A stretch of 64,000 nt of DNA from JANSYL01 sp965229695 (GCA_965229695.1 OZ245921.1:2232001-2296000); one strand, 5' to 3'. Shown: positions 1 through 8,233, counted from the stretch's first letter. The notes: generated by a model not told the origin, from the letters alone. Translations and numbers: made by a program.

Positions 1-947
1 AAGCGGCTGCCATTGGGGCCGCGCGACTTTGCCGCCTCATGCAGCATCAAACGCGATGCATGGACGCCGGTATCCATATCGGCCAGCATCCATTGCAGCC
101 CCTGGAACTCGGCCAGCGGGCGGCCGAACTGATGGCGGTCCTTCAGGTAGCGCTTCGCATGATCCAAAGCGCCCGCCGCTACACCCATCGCAATGGTGCC
201 CGCCCCAACGCGCTGGCTGTTATAGGCGTTCATCAGATCGGCAAAGCCGCGGCGAAAGCCCGAAGGCGGGATCAGCGCCATGTCGGCAGGCACCACCAGA
301 TCGGTGAAGCGCAGTTCGGCCTCGGGCATGCCGCATAGGCCCATTGTATGTTCGCGCCCGACAATCTCGAACCCATCGGGAATGTCGCCTTTCACCGGGT
401 CGCAGATCACGAGGAAGCCGCCAATACCCTCTTCATTCCCAAGTTCATCCAGGACGCGGGCAAAGATCAAATGCACACGCGACACACCGCCACCGGTGAT
501 CCAGTGTTTGCACCCGTTCAGGACATAGCTGTCACCTTTGCGCCGTGCAGTGGTCGCCATCTCGGTTGCGGCGCTGCCGGCTTCGGGTTCAGTGATGCAA
601 ATGGCGGGTTTGTCCCCGGCCAGCACCTCGCGCGCGCATAAACGTTTCTGGATCTCTGTGCCGTAGGCCATAACGGCGCTGACGCCGCCCATATTGGCTT
701 CGACCACGATCCGGGCCGATAGCGTGCAGGCTTTTGCGATTTCTTCAATTGCCAGAACAGCGTCATAAAACGACGCGCCCTGACCGCCGAATTCGGTTGG
801 GATCGTCATGCCCATCAGGCCCGCATCGGTCAGATCGTGGACGTTCTGCCAGCAATAATCGCGGGTTTCGTCCCATTTGGCGGCGCGCGGCGCAAAATCC
901 TGCGCAAGCTCTTTGGCAATGTCTTGAAAGCGGTTTTGGGCAGTCAT
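1..947 (-). CDS. acyl-CoA dehydrogenase family protein (3' end outside window)
   Basis: Flavoprotein expected to introduce the alpha-beta double bond into an acyl-CoA. I translated it from the minus strand starting at the ATG ending at 947, and the frame stays open to base 1, so about 315 residues are visible of a usual 380 or so. The N-terminal helical domain is followed by the family signature CITEPEAGS (residues 117-125) and a KHWITGGG segment near 147-154, then FGRPLAEFQG in the C-terminal domain. The catalytic Glu region is not visible. It is divergent from the LysR gene at 1041, which may control it. The substrate cannot be told from sequence. Confidence 0.9.
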   Translation of the reverse strand, partial: MTAQNRFQDIAKELAQDFAPRAAKWDETRDYCWQNVHDLTDAGLMGMTIPTEFGGQGASFYDAVLAIEEIAKACTLSARIVVEANMGGVSAVMAYGTEIQKRLCAREVLAGDKPAICITEPEAGSAATEMATTARRKGDSYVLNGCKHWITGGGVSRVHLIFARVLDELGNEEGIGGFLVICDPVKGDIPDGFEIVGREHTMGLCGMPEAELRFTDLVVPADMALIPPSGFRRGFADLMNAYNSQRVGAGTIAMGVAAGALDHAKRYLKDRHQFGRPLAEFQGLQWMLADMDTGVHASRLMLHEAAKSRGPNGSR

Positions 948-959
948 GATCGGGCTCTC

Positions 960-975
960 CTCACGTGGGCGTGAG
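960..975. promoter_or_regulatory. inverted repeat upstream of acyl-CoA dehydrogenase
   Basis: CTCACG-TGGG-CGTGAG, perfect 6-bp arms with a 4-nt spacer, lies 13 bp before the dehydrogenase start in the divergent region shared with the LysR gene. It could be an operator or a leader hairpin. No binding protein is proven. Confidence 0.3.
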
Positions 976-1003
976 AATAGGCGGTTTCAAATCCATAACA
1001 ATC

Positions 1004-1026
1004 GAATTAGAATGGAGTTTAAATTC
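1004..1026. promoter_or_regulatory. possible LysR autoregulatory site
   Basis: GAATT-N13-AATTC inverted repeat ends 15 bp before the LysR start codon in the divergent intergenic region. AT-rich dyads of this kind in such a place are typical LysR-type recognition sites. The assignment is by position only. Confidence 0.3.
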
Positions 1027-1040
1027 AAGAAAGATGAATA

Positions 1041-1934
1041 ATGCAGACGCGCGCGTTGAAAACCTTGCTGGAGATTGATCGTGTGGGTTCCTTCGCCTCG
1101 GCGGCGGAGCATCTGAACATGACGCTTTCGGCGGTGTCGATGCAGATGAAAGCGCTGGAGGCCGAGTTGGGGGTTGGCCTGTTTGATCGGGCCTATCGCC
1201 CGCCGAAGCTGACCCCGGTTGGCCGCGCCGTCGCGGCGGCGGCCGGGCAGGTGGTGGGGGCGGAAGATGCGCTTTTGACCGCCTGCCGCCCGAGCGGCAA
1301 ACTAAGCGGCGTGTTTCGGATCGGGTTTGTGCCGACGGCCAGCATCCGTCTGCTGCCCGGGTTCCTGCGTGCCGCCCGCGATCAGGCCCCGGATGCGCGG
1401 TTCGATATTGAAACCGGCCTGTCGGACGCGTTGGAGGATCGGTTGCTGTCAGGGCGGTTGGATTATGCGGTTGTCACCGCCTCCCAAATGCCCGCGCCCG
1501 GCCTGACTGCGCGCCTGCTGCGCGAGGAACCCTTGGTTTATGTTGCGCCCGCCGCTTATGCCGAACTGCATCCCAATGCGCTGTTTGCAACATTGCCGTT
1601 CTTCCACTTCCTCAGCCAATCGGGCATCGGCAAACTGATCGCCCGCCATGTTGCCGATCATAAAGGCGCGATGCGCAACAGCATCTTTTTGGACAGTGTG
1701 GAGGCGATCATGGAATGCGTGAATGCGGGCCTGGGTTTCACCATTTTGCCCGAGCCCGACATTCGCCGCCATGTCGGCGCGCAATCGCAGGTCGTCGACC
1801 CCACAGCGCCGGTATTAACGCGGCGGCTGATCCTGGCCTCGACCGCCAAGGGTGCGGCCCCGTCCGATGCGGATCAAATCGCGGCCCTGTTCGAAGCCGC
1901 GCCTGGCGCATGCGCCGCAAGCCTTAGCGCTTAA
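1041..1934 (+). CDS. LysR family transcriptional regulator
   Basis: A 297-residue protein with the N-terminal winged helix-turn-helix of the LysR family (about residues 1-60: SFASAAEHLNMTLSAVSMQM, then ALEAELGVGLFDR) and a C-terminal periplasmic-binding-like effector domain (about 90-290). It is transcribed away from the acyl-CoA dehydrogenase at 947, the classic layout of a LysR regulator and its target. Length is normal for the family. The inducer is unknown, perhaps an acyl-CoA intermediate. The ATG is the first in frame after the AT-rich dyad. Confidence 0.92.
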   Translation: MQTRALKTLLEIDRVGSFASAAEHLNMTLSAVSMQMKALEAELGVGLFDRAYRPPKLTPVGRAVAAAAGQVVGAEDALLTACRPSGKLSGVFRIGFVPTASIRLLPGFLRAARDQAPDARFDIETGLSDALEDRLLSGRLDYAVVTASQMPAPGLTARLLREEPLVYVAPAAYAELHPNALFATLPFFHFLSQSGIGKLIARHVADHKGAMRNSIFLDSVEAIMECVNAGLGFTILPEPDIRRHVGAQSQVVDPTAPVLTRRLILASTAKGAAPSDADQIAALFEAAPGACAASLSA

Positions 1935-1997
1935 CAGCCGGGCGCAGGTGGCGTATAGTTTCCCATAATTCGCGTCCCACTGAATGAGGACGCCAAG

Positions 1998-2825
1998 ATG
2001 TTGGGGGATCGGGCCGTGGCGCATATTATCGTGCTTGGCAATGAAAAGGGTGGATCGGGCAAATCCACCACCGCGATGCATGTGGCGACCGCATTGGCCC
2101 GTTTGGGCCATGTGGTGGGCGGGCTGGACTTGGATCTGCGCCAGCGCAGCTTTGGCCGCTATATCGAAAACCGGCAGAACACGATTGAAAAGCGCGGTTT
2201 GGATGCCGCCTGCCCGCTGTTGCTGGACCTGCCGCAGATCGATCCGGCAGAGGTTGGGCCGGAGGAAAACATCCTCGACCGGCGTTTGGCGGCCGCCGTG
2301 GCCGAGTTGGAGGAACGCTGCGATTTTATCGTGATCGATTGCCCCGGCAGCCATACGCGGCTGAGCCAGGTTGCCCATTCCCTGGCCGATACGCTGATCA
2401 CGCCGATGAATGACAGTTTTGTTGATTTCGATCTGTTGGGCCGGATCGATGCCGAAACCTATGAGATCAAAGGTCCGAGCGTCTATGCCGAGATGGTCTG
2501 GCACGCGCGCCAGTTGCGCGCCAAGGCCGAACTGCCCTCGATCGATTGGCTGGTTGTGCGCAACCGTCTGGGCGCGCAGGAGATGCATAATAAGCGCAAG
2601 GTGGGGAAGGCTCTGGAAACCCTGTCTGAGCGGATCGGGTTCCGCGTGGCCCCCGGCTTTTCGGAGCGGGTGATATTTCGTGAGATGTTTCCGACCGGCA
2701 TGACCCTGTTGGACCTGCGCGATTTGGGCGTGGAACGGCTAAATATCTCGAACCTGGCCGCGCGACAGGAGTTGCGGGATTTGATGAAGGCGCTGAACCT
2801 GCCCGGGGTGAGTGTGGATTTCTGA
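1998..2825 (+). CDS. mipZ: division plane positioning ATPase MipZ
   Basis: A ParA/MinD-superfamily ATPase. In Caulobacter MipZ binds ParB at the origins, forms polar gradients and blocks FtsZ assembly except at mid-cell. The deviant Walker A motif GNEKGGSGKST lies near residues 14-24 and the characteristic DLDLRQRSFGRYIENR segment at 44-59, both strongly MipZ-like. The ATG at 1998 has a GAGGA ribosome site 7 nt upstream. However, a GTG at 2016 also has a GGGGGA site 7 nt upstream and would give the family-typical start (M)AHIIVLGN, so the first six residues are doubtful. It stands alone and is followed by a 3'-end repeat element. Confidence 0.93.
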   Translation: MLGDRAVAHIIVLGNEKGGSGKSTTAMHVATALARLGHVVGGLDLDLRQRSFGRYIENRQNTIEKRGLDAACPLLLDLPQIDPAEVGPEENILDRRLAAAVAELEERCDFIVIDCPGSHTRLSQVAHSLADTLITPMNDSFVDFDLLGRIDAETYEIKGPSVYAEMVWHARQLRAKAELPSIDWLVVRNRLGAQEMHNKRKVGKALETLSERIGFRVAPGFSERVIFREMFPTGMTLLDLRDLGVERLNISNLAARQELRDLMKALNLPGVSVDF

Positions 2826-2835
2826 GCGGGATCGA

Positions 2836-2905
2836 CGCCTGCGGCGCCGACCCGCCGGGGGCGCTGCCCCCGGACCCCCGGGGTATTTTGGGCCAGATGA
2901 AGGGG
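2836..2905 (+). repeat. gene-3'-end repeat element (copy 1)
   Basis: Directly after mipZ is a GC hairpin (CCGGGGGC-GCT-GCCCCCGG, 2855-2873) followed by the tail core GTATTTTGGGCCAGATGAAG. The 31 nt at 2875-2905 are identical to 54732-54762 after the MATE gene. Related copies follow other genes that lack a classical terminator, always in the orientation of the gene. It may act as a terminator or 3'-processing signal. Confidence 0.6.
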
Positions 2906-2940
2906 AAAGGCGGTCTTTGGCTTTGGGCCGGGGTCAAACG

Positions 2941-2972
2941 AAAAACGCCGCCCCGGAGTGGAGCGGCGTTTT
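2941..2972 (-). terminator. Rho-independent terminator of rplS-rpmE
   Basis: Read on the minus strand, ACGCCGC and GCGGCGT arms enclose a short loop and are followed by a T-run. It lies 25-50 nt beyond the rpmE stop codon, so it ends the rplS-rpmE transcript. Confidence 0.8.
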
Positions 2973-2996
2973 AGTCACTGGAACGTGGGTTGGGGT

Positions 2997-3218
2997 TTAG
3001 AAACCCAGACCTTCGTATTTCTTTTTGAACTTGGACACGCGACCGCCGGTATCCATCAGGCGGGTGCCACCGCCGGTCCAAGCCGGGTGCACGGTGGGGT
3101 CAATGTCGAGCGACAGCTGTTCGCCTTCTGCGCCCCAGGTCGAGCGCATCTGAACGATATCGCCATTGGTCATCTTGACGTCGATGACGTGATAGTCGGG
3201 ATGGATGTCTTTTTTCAT
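2997..3218 (-). CDS. rpmE: 50S ribosomal protein L31
   Basis: A 73-residue L31 of the large ribosomal subunit (MKKDIHPDYH start, then STWGAEGEQLSLDID and HPAWTG). There is no cysteine, so it is the zinc-independent form. The ATG at 3218 is chosen over an in-frame GTG at 3221 because AAGGAG sits 7 nt before the ATG. It follows rplS by 11 bp and both share the terminator at 2941-2972, so the two ribosomal proteins are co-expressed. Confidence 0.96.
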   Translation of the reverse strand: MKKDIHPDYHVIDVKMTNGDIVQMRSTWGAEGEQLSLDIDPTVHPAWTGGGTRLMDTGGRVSKFKKKYEGLGF

Positions 3219-3229
3219 CACGTCTCTCC

Positions 3230-3613
3230 TTAGGCTTCTGCGCCGGATTTCGGCTTATAGTTGGTGTCCTCGGCGATCCGGGCCGATTTCCCGCGACGGG
3301 CGCGCAGGTAGTAAAGCTTGGCGCGGCGCACGCGGCCACGGCGGACCACTTCGATCGAGGCGACATTGGTCGAGTAAAGCGGGAACACACGTTCCACACC
3401 TTCACCGAAGGAGATTTTGCGCACGGTGAACGAACCGGCAATGCCGTCGCCGTTTTTGCGCGCGATGCACACGCCTTCGTAATTCTGAATACGGGTCCGG
3501 GTGCCTTCGGTCACTTTGTAGCCGACGCGCACGGTGTCACCCGCTTTGAAATCGGGGATGTCTTTCCCCAGGGCGGCAACTTGTTCCGCCTCTAGTTCTG
3601 CGATCAGGTCCAT
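3230..3613 (-). CDS. rplS: 50S ribosomal protein L19
   Basis: A 127-residue L19, which lies at the interface of the ribosomal subunits. The family core is clear: FKAGDTVRVGYKVTEGTRTR, EGVCIARKNG, SFTVRKISFGEGVERVFP and RRGRVRRAKLYYLRARRGKS. The start MDLIAELEAEQ is preceded by AGGAG 8 nt upstream; the longer open frame to 3685 has no ribosome site and is rejected. It lies 300 bp after trmD, an unusually long gap for this classical operon, with stem-loops and a 12-bp palindrome in the gap. Confidence 0.97.
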   Translation of the reverse strand: MDLIAELEAEQVAALGKDIPDFKAGDTVRVGYKVTEGTRTRIQNYEGVCIARKNGDGIAGSFTVRKISFGEGVERVFPLYSTNVASIEVVRRGRVRRAKLYYLRARRGKSARIAEDTNYKPKSGAEA

Positions 3614-3725
3614 CTGATCCACTCCTATCTGCCCACGGTTTGTCCGCGGAGGTGATGTGTCTTGCGCGAGAGCTCTGATCTTCATCCGGGTTCGCCTTGG
3701 CCCGCATCGCGGGACGCCCGTCAGA

Positions 3726-3792
3726 GGTCACGTGACCGTTTCTTTGTCGTCTCCTGTTTTGCGCGGCGTCGAAGAAAACGCATAAAACAGGA
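3726..3792 (-). promoter_or_regulatory. structured leader between trmD and rplS
   Basis: The 300-bp gap between trmD and rplS holds a perfect 12-bp palindrome GGTCACGTGACC (3726-3737) and a 9-bp inverted repeat TCCTGTTTT (3752-3760) / AAAACAGGA (3784-3792). No gene is visible in the gap. The structures could be a leader hairpin controlling L19/L31 synthesis or a promoter region for a separate rplS-rpmE transcript. Confidence 0.35.
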
Positions 3793-3913
3793 AGCCCGCA
3801 GGAGGGACTCCGGCGGGGTTAGGGGGCGTATAGGGCTGCGCGACGGGGGGATCAAGCCCAAATGGCTATGGATGGTGGCCCATTGCGGGAAATACGGCGG
3901 CCTGGAGGCGCAG

Positions 3914-4723
3914 CTAGTCTTTGGGCCGGGTTTGGTATTTGGCCCAAAGATCCGGCCGCCGGGTTTTTGTCAGCGCTTCGGCCTGGGCGCGGCGCCATTT
4001 TGCGATGTCACCATGGTGGCCCGACAGCAGCACATCGGGGATGCTCTGGCCCTTCCACTCGGCGGGTTTGGTGAATTGCGGATGTTCGAGCAGCCCGTCG
4101 GAAAAGCTTTCTTCCTCGGTCGACGCGGCATTGCCCAAAACACCGGGGATCAGCCGGACGGTGGCGTCAATCAGGGCTTGGGCCGCAATCTCGCCCCCGG
4201 TCAGGACAAAATCACCGATCGAGATCTCTTCCATCTCGAAATGGTCGATGACGCGTTGATCGACACCTTCGAACCGGCCGCAGAGCAATGTCACGCCCTC
4301 GGCCTGGGCAAAGCGCGCGGCATGGGCCTGGGTAAAGGGTGCCCCTCGTGGGCTGAGGTAGATGCGCGGCCATTTTGACGAATCTGCAGGCACGCCGGAA
4401 GCGGCCATTTGCATCGCGCGGCCAATCACGTCCGGGCGCATAACCAGGCCGGCGCCGCCGCCTGCGGGCGTGTCGTCGACCTGCCGGTGTTTGCCGATGC
4501 CGAAGGTGCGTAGGTCAATGGGTTCCAACGCCCATAACCCCTGTTGCAGAGCTTTGCCGGTCAGTGAGCCGCCCAAGACACCGGGAAACATCTCGGGAAA
4601 CAGGGTGAGCACCTTGGCGCACCAAGCCCCTTTCAGGCGCGGCGTATCCTGCACCAGCTCGCGCGGTTTCAGGCTTGGCGACAGTGCCAGGCGACCATGG
4701 GATTTATCGGGCGGGTTGGTCAT
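3914..4723 (-). CDS. trmD: tRNA (guanine(37)-N1)-methyltransferase TrmD
   Basis: SPOUT-fold enzyme that methylates G37 next to the anticodon with S-adenosylmethionine and so prevents frameshifting. The 269-residue protein has an N-terminal extension of about 38 residues before VLTLFPEMFPGVLG. The trefoil-knot core follows (DDTPAGGGAGLVMRPDV, YLSPRGAPFTQ, LCGRFEGVDQRVID, EISIGDFVLTGGE, ALIDATVRLIPGVLG). The extension occurs in other roseobacter TrmD proteins. It follows the unknown gene 4733-5773 by only 9 bp and belongs to the broken rpsP-rimM-trmD-rplS order. Confidence 0.97.
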   Translation of the reverse strand: MTNPPDKSHGRLALSPSLKPRELVQDTPRLKGAWCAKVLTLFPEMFPGVLGGSLTGKALQQGLWALEPIDLRTFGIGKHRQVDDTPAGGGAGLVMRPDVIGRAMQMAASGVPADSSKWPRIYLSPRGAPFTQAHAARFAQAEGVTLLCGRFEGVDQRVIDHFEMEEISIGDFVLTGGEIAAQALIDATVRLIPGVLGNAASTEEESFSDGLLEHPQFTKPAEWKGQSIPDVLLSGHHGDIAKWRRAQAEALTKTRRPDLWAKYQTRPKD

Positions 4724-4732
4724 TATCTGGGT

Positions 4733-5773
4733 CTATGCGCCCGAACTTGGCTGCGCAATCCCAAGGCGCTCGGCCAGATCCTGCAAAGGGTGCGGCGTGG
4801 GGTCGAGGCGTTGCATGGCACCAGCGACATGTTCCCAGAGCGCGACGTGATCTTGGAAGGCGTGTACGTCGAGCAGCCCGATGGCGGCATCTGCCGCGGT
4901 CGCAACCAGAAGCGGGTCGCGGCGCGAGAGGGCCGTTAGCACCCGGCTGCGAAACGCTGGGATGTTGACTGCTTGGCCCGCGGCCAGGGCGCGGTCTTCC
5001 AGCATCAACCAGGCGGTCAGCCAAACCGGATCGTTTGGGTGGGTCGCCATTTCCGAGACCGCCCGGGGCGCGAGGCCAGGGCGTTTGGCCACATAAGTCG
5101 CCAATATCAGCGCATCGCCCGAGGCCGGGCGGCCCTCAAGTGCGGCGCTGTCGATACAGGCCAGAAGCTCATCGACGCGGGCGGCCCAAATCTGTTGGCG
5201 CATAACCTCGGCCCGATCGACCAACCGATCCAAGACCCCCGGTTCACGGTCCCGCGCCACTGAAAGGGCCGCGGTGCTAAGGTCGAGATCGAGCCAGGGC
5301 GCGAGCAGCGTCAACCGGCGGTCGGCCTCATCGGAGAACTCGGCCAAAACCTCCGGCCCGGCGCAGGCCAGGAACACACGCGCGCCATCGTGGAATGCAT
5401 AAGGATCGGGCAGGCCCGCATCTACGGTATCGATCAGCAGTTTTGCCAACGCCCGCATCGGCTCAGGCGCGCCGGTTTCGCGATGCCGCGCTTGCAGGCG
5501 CAGGGCACGTCGATCCAGGGCCTGGGGCAGGGACACAGGCTCGGGCCGCTCGGCCAGAAGCTGCGCCAGGGTCATGCCATGGGGCACCGTGTCGATCTGA
5601 TCGAGATGACTGCCCTGGTTTGCGACACGATCCTTGAGCTCTTGCGTGGCGCGTTCGACACGTTCTTTGGCCCCTTTGGGCGGGCGTTGGCGCTTGGGCA
5701 TCATCGCGCGCAGGCCCAGGGCCGCGACAAGTGCGACGAGTAGAAGAAGCAATATGAACATTGCAGACGACAT
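4733..5773 (-). CDS. membrane-anchored protein of unknown function
   Basis: A 346-residue protein that I do not recognise. An N-terminal hydrophobic segment (MFILLLLLVALVAALGLRAM, from about residue 5) anchors it. A basic/charged linker (residues 26-50) precedes an alanine/leucine-rich helical domain that could be a solenoid. The start MSSAMF at 5773 is chosen because it begins the membrane segment; the frame further upstream is not coding-like. It lies 9 bp before trmD and probably shares its transcript. It is divergent from the ABC transporter at 5913. Function unknown. Confidence 0.75.
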   Translation of the reverse strand: MSSAMFILLLLLVALVAALGLRAMMPKRQRPPKGAKERVERATQELKDRVANQGSHLDQIDTVPHGMTLAQLLAERPEPVSLPQALDRRALRLQARHRETGAPEPMRALAKLLIDTVDAGLPDPYAFHDGARVFLACAGPEVLAEFSDEADRRLTLLAPWLDLDLSTAALSVARDREPGVLDRLVDRAEVMRQQIWAARVDELLACIDSAALEGRPASGDALILATYVAKRPGLAPRAVSEMATHPNDPVWLTAWLMLEDRALAAGQAVNIPAFRSRVLTALSRRDPLLVATAADAAIGLLDVHAFQDHVALWEHVAGAMQRLDPTPHPLQDLAERLGIAQPSSGA

Positions 5774-5912
5774 GGGCCCAAGGCTTAGCGCCCCAGTGCG
5801 GCGCTGCACATCCCCCTGCGCGCATCTGCAGCGGATTTCCGCAAAGACCGGCGCCGCGCCCCCTTGTCCCCAGGGGGTTGGGCCGCAATATGCTCCCCTG
5901 AAGGAGACGCCC

Positions 5913-6845
5913 ATGCCATCGATATTGCAGGTCGACGCGCTCAGCAAAACATATGCGGGCGGGTTCACGGCCCTAAAAGACGTGTCGCTTGAGATCGCGC
6001 AGGGGGAGATTCTGGCCCTGCTGGGCCCCAACGGGGCGGGCAAGACGACGCTGATTTCAACGATTTGTGGAATCACTCAACCCAGTTCGGGCCGCGTCTT
6101 GGTCGGCGGCCATGACACGATCCGCGATTATCGCGCGGCGCGCCGATTGATCGGGCTGGTCCCGCAAGAGATTAACCTGGAGCCGTTCGAAAAGGTCATC
6201 AACACGGTGCGGTTTTCGCGCGGGCTGTTCGGCAAACGGCCTGACGAAGCGTTTTTGGAAAAGATCCTGCGGCAATTGTCGCTTTGGGACAAAAAAGACA
6301 ACCGCATCATGGAGCTTTCGGGCGGCATGAAGCGGCGGGTCTTGATTGCCAAAGCGCTGAGCCATGAGCCGCGCGTTTTGTTCTTGGACGAGCCGACCGC
6401 AGGCGTGGATGTTGAGCTGCGCCGCGACATGTGGGAGGTCGTGCGCGCCCTGAAAGAAGATGGCGTGACCATCATCCTGACCACCCACTACCTAGAAGAG
6501 GCTGAGGCCATCGCGGATCGGGTGGGTGTGATCAACAAAGGGGAGATCCTGCTGGTCGAAGAGACCGACACGTTGATGCGCCGGATGGGCCAGAAGGAAA
6601 TGCGGATCGAGTTGCGTGAACCCGTGGCCGCTGTGCCTGAGGGGCTCGCGGAGTACAATCTGCGTCTGGAAGAGGGCGGGTGCCGGTTGGTTTACACCTA
6701 TGACCGTCAGGCGGAGCGTACCGGGATTGGGCGGCTCTTGCGGGATATGCAAGAAGCCTCGCTGCGGGTGGCGGATGTGGAAACCAAGCAAAGCTCTTTG
6801 GAAGAGATATTTGTGGGCCTTGTCCATGAGGGGGCAAGCCAATGA
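5913..6845 (+). CDS. ABC-2 type transporter, ATP-binding protein
   Basis: A 310-residue ATPase subunit of an exporter. The Walker A motif GPNGAGKTT is at residues 38-46, followed by a Q-loop (GLVPQEINLEPF), the signature LSGGMKRR, Walker B RVLFLDEP and the H-loop TTHY. The last 80 or so residues form the extra domain typical of the drug/polysaccharide exporter group. The start at 5913 has AAGGAG 6 nt upstream. Its stop overlaps the permease start by 4 nt (ATGA), so the two make one exporter. It lies on the opposite strand inside the rpsP-rimM / trmD-rplS block. Substrate unknown. Confidence 0.93.
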   Translation: MPSILQVDALSKTYAGGFTALKDVSLEIAQGEILALLGPNGAGKTTLISTICGITQPSSGRVLVGGHDTIRDYRAARRLIGLVPQEINLEPFEKVINTVRFSRGLFGKRPDEAFLEKILRQLSLWDKKDNRIMELSGGMKRRVLIAKALSHEPRVLFLDEPTAGVDVELRRDMWEVVRALKEDGVTIILTTHYLEEAEAIADRVGVINKGEILLVEETDTLMRRMGQKEMRIELREPVAAVPEGLAEYNLRLEEGGCRLVYTYDRQAERTGIGRLLRDMQEASLRVADVETKQSSLEEIFVGLVHEGASQ

Positions 6846-7603
6846 ACCTGCACGCAATCCGCGCCATCTATATCTTTGAAATGGCGCGCACCTTTCGCAC
6901 CATCGCGCAATCGATCCTATCCCCGGTGATTTCCACCGCGCTTTATTTTGTTGTGTTCGGCACTGCTATCGGCAGCCGGATTCAAGAGGTGGAGGGGGTC
7001 AGTTACGGTGCCTTTATCGTGCCGGGTCTGATCATGCTGACGGTGCTGACCCAATCGCTGCAAAACGCGAGTTTTGGCATCTACTTCCCGAAGTTCATCG
7101 GTACGATCTACGAGTTGTTATCCGCCCCGGCCAGCTTTCTGGAACTAACGGCGGGCTATGTGCTGGCGGCAGCGACCAAAGCATTGATGATCGGATTGAT
7201 CATCCTGGCCACGGCGTTTTTCTTTGTCGATTTGACCATCGCCCATCCGGTTTGGATGCTGTGTTTTCTGGTTCTGACCTGTCTGAGTTTTAGCCTGTTT
7301 GGCTTTATTATCGGGATTTGGGCGCAGAACTTTGAACAGTTACAGTTGATCCCGCTTTTGGCGGTCACGCCTTTGGTGTTTCTGGGCGGCGCGTTCTATT
7401 CGATTTCGATGTTGCCGCCAGTTTGGCAGACGATCAGCTTGTTTAACCCGGTGGTGTATTTGGTATCCGGGTTCCGCTGGTCGTTTTTCGGCACGGCGGA
7501 TGTGGCGCTGGGCTGGTCGATCTTTGCGATCTTGGGCTTCACGCTGGCCTGTATCCTGGCGATTGGCTGGATTTTCCGCACCGGTTGGCGGTTGCGGACG
7601 TAA
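6842..7603 (+). CDS. ABC-2 type transporter, permease protein
   Basis: A 253-residue integral membrane protein with six predicted hydrophobic segments: around residues 20-45, 55-75, 105-130, 135-160, 170-190 and 225-250. The pattern fits the ABC-2 permease fold (GAFIVPGLIMLTVLTQ; PLVFLGGAFYSISMLP). It overlaps the ATPase gene by ATGA and forms the transmembrane half of the same exporter. A GC-hairpin repeat element follows it. Substrate unknown; multidrug, polysaccharide or lipid export are all possible for this family. Confidence 0.92.
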   Translation: MNLHAIRAIYIFEMARTFRTIAQSILSPVISTALYFVVFGTAIGSRIQEVEGVSYGAFIVPGLIMLTVLTQSLQNASFGIYFPKFIGTIYELLSAPASFLELTAGYVLAAATKALMIGLIILATAFFFVDLTIAHPVWMLCFLVLTCLSFSLFGFIIGIWAQNFEQLQLIPLLAVTPLVFLGGAFYSISMLPPVWQTISLFNPVVYLVSGFRWSFFGTADVALGWSIFAILGFTLACILAIGWIFRTGWRLRT

Positions 7604-7654
7604 TCCAAAGGCGCGCCTGTCGGCGCAAGGTTTTAGGGTCGCTGCGCTCCGGAT

Positions 7655-7706
7655 TTGGGGCGCTGCCCCCGGCCCTTTGGGCCTCCCCCGCCATATTTGG
7701 GGGATA
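7655..7706 (+). repeat. gene-3'-end repeat element (copy 2)
   Basis: After the permease are a GGGGCGCTGCCCC hairpin (7657-7669) and a CCCCC...CATATTTGGGGGATAAAGAGGGGG tail region from 7685, a divergent copy of the 3'-end element. It lies between convergent genes (permease on plus, rimM on minus) and has the permease's orientation. Confidence 0.45.
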
Positions 7707-7715
7707 AAGAGGGGG

Positions 7716-8222
7716 TTAATCGAGCAGCCCTTCGGGCGGGTCGATGATGATCCGGCCGCTGGTGAGGTCGATGGTGGGCACGATCTCTTGCGTGAAAGGG
7801 ATCAGGGCGGAGCCTTTGATGCCTTTGCCGCGCACATCCAGGAGGTCGCTGGCGCCGTGGTTTAGGACGGCGGCGACTTTGCCGATTTGGGCGCCGCCCG
7901 TATCGAGCACCTGCAGGCCGATCAAATCGGTGTGGTAGAACTCATCATCCGGAAGCGAGGGGAGTGCGGCGCGCGGTGCATAGAGGCGCGTGCCGCGCAG
8001 GGTGTCTGCGGCCTCTTTCGAGAGGACGCCGCTGAGTTTGGCCGCAAACCCGTTTTTCACGGGCCTTGTCAGCGTGATGTCGTATTGGCACTTGCCGTCT
8101 TCGGTGGTGAGCGGGCCATAGGTTGCGATATCTTCGGGCGCGGCGCAGAAGCTTTTCAGCCGCACCTCGCCGCGGACGCCAAAGGCGCCCGCAATCGCTC
8201 CGACACAGACCCGCTCGGCCAT
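7716..8222 (-). CDS. rimM: ribosome maturation factor RimM
   Basis: A 168-residue 30S assembly factor that binds ribosomal protein S19 and helps form the 3' domain of 16S rRNA. The N-terminal beta-barrel domain starts VCVGAIAGAFGVRGEVRLKSF (residues 5-25 approximately), and the C-terminal PRC-barrel-like domain has FYHTDLIGLQV and LIPFTQEIVP. It follows rpsP by 11 bp, the normal partner. The usual next gene, trmD, is 3 kb away because an ABC exporter lies between on the other strand. Confidence 0.96.
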   Translation of the reverse strand: MAERVCVGAIAGAFGVRGEVRLKSFCAAPEDIATYGPLTTEDGKCQYDITLTRPVKNGFAAKLSGVLSKEAADTLRGTRLYAPRAALPSLPDDEFYHTDLIGLQVLDTGGAQIGKVAAVLNHGASDLLDVRGKGIKGSALIPFTQEIVPTIDLTSGRIIIDPPEGLLD

Positions 8223-8233
8223 GGGTAAACCGC

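Noticed and set aside
1815..2588. 257-codon minus-strand open frame
   Set aside because: Overlaps mipZ antisense; mipZ is unambiguous.
3613..3685. N-terminal extension of L19
   Set aside because: The ATG at 3613 has AGGAG at good distance and is the conserved L19 start; the upstream 24 codons match nothing.
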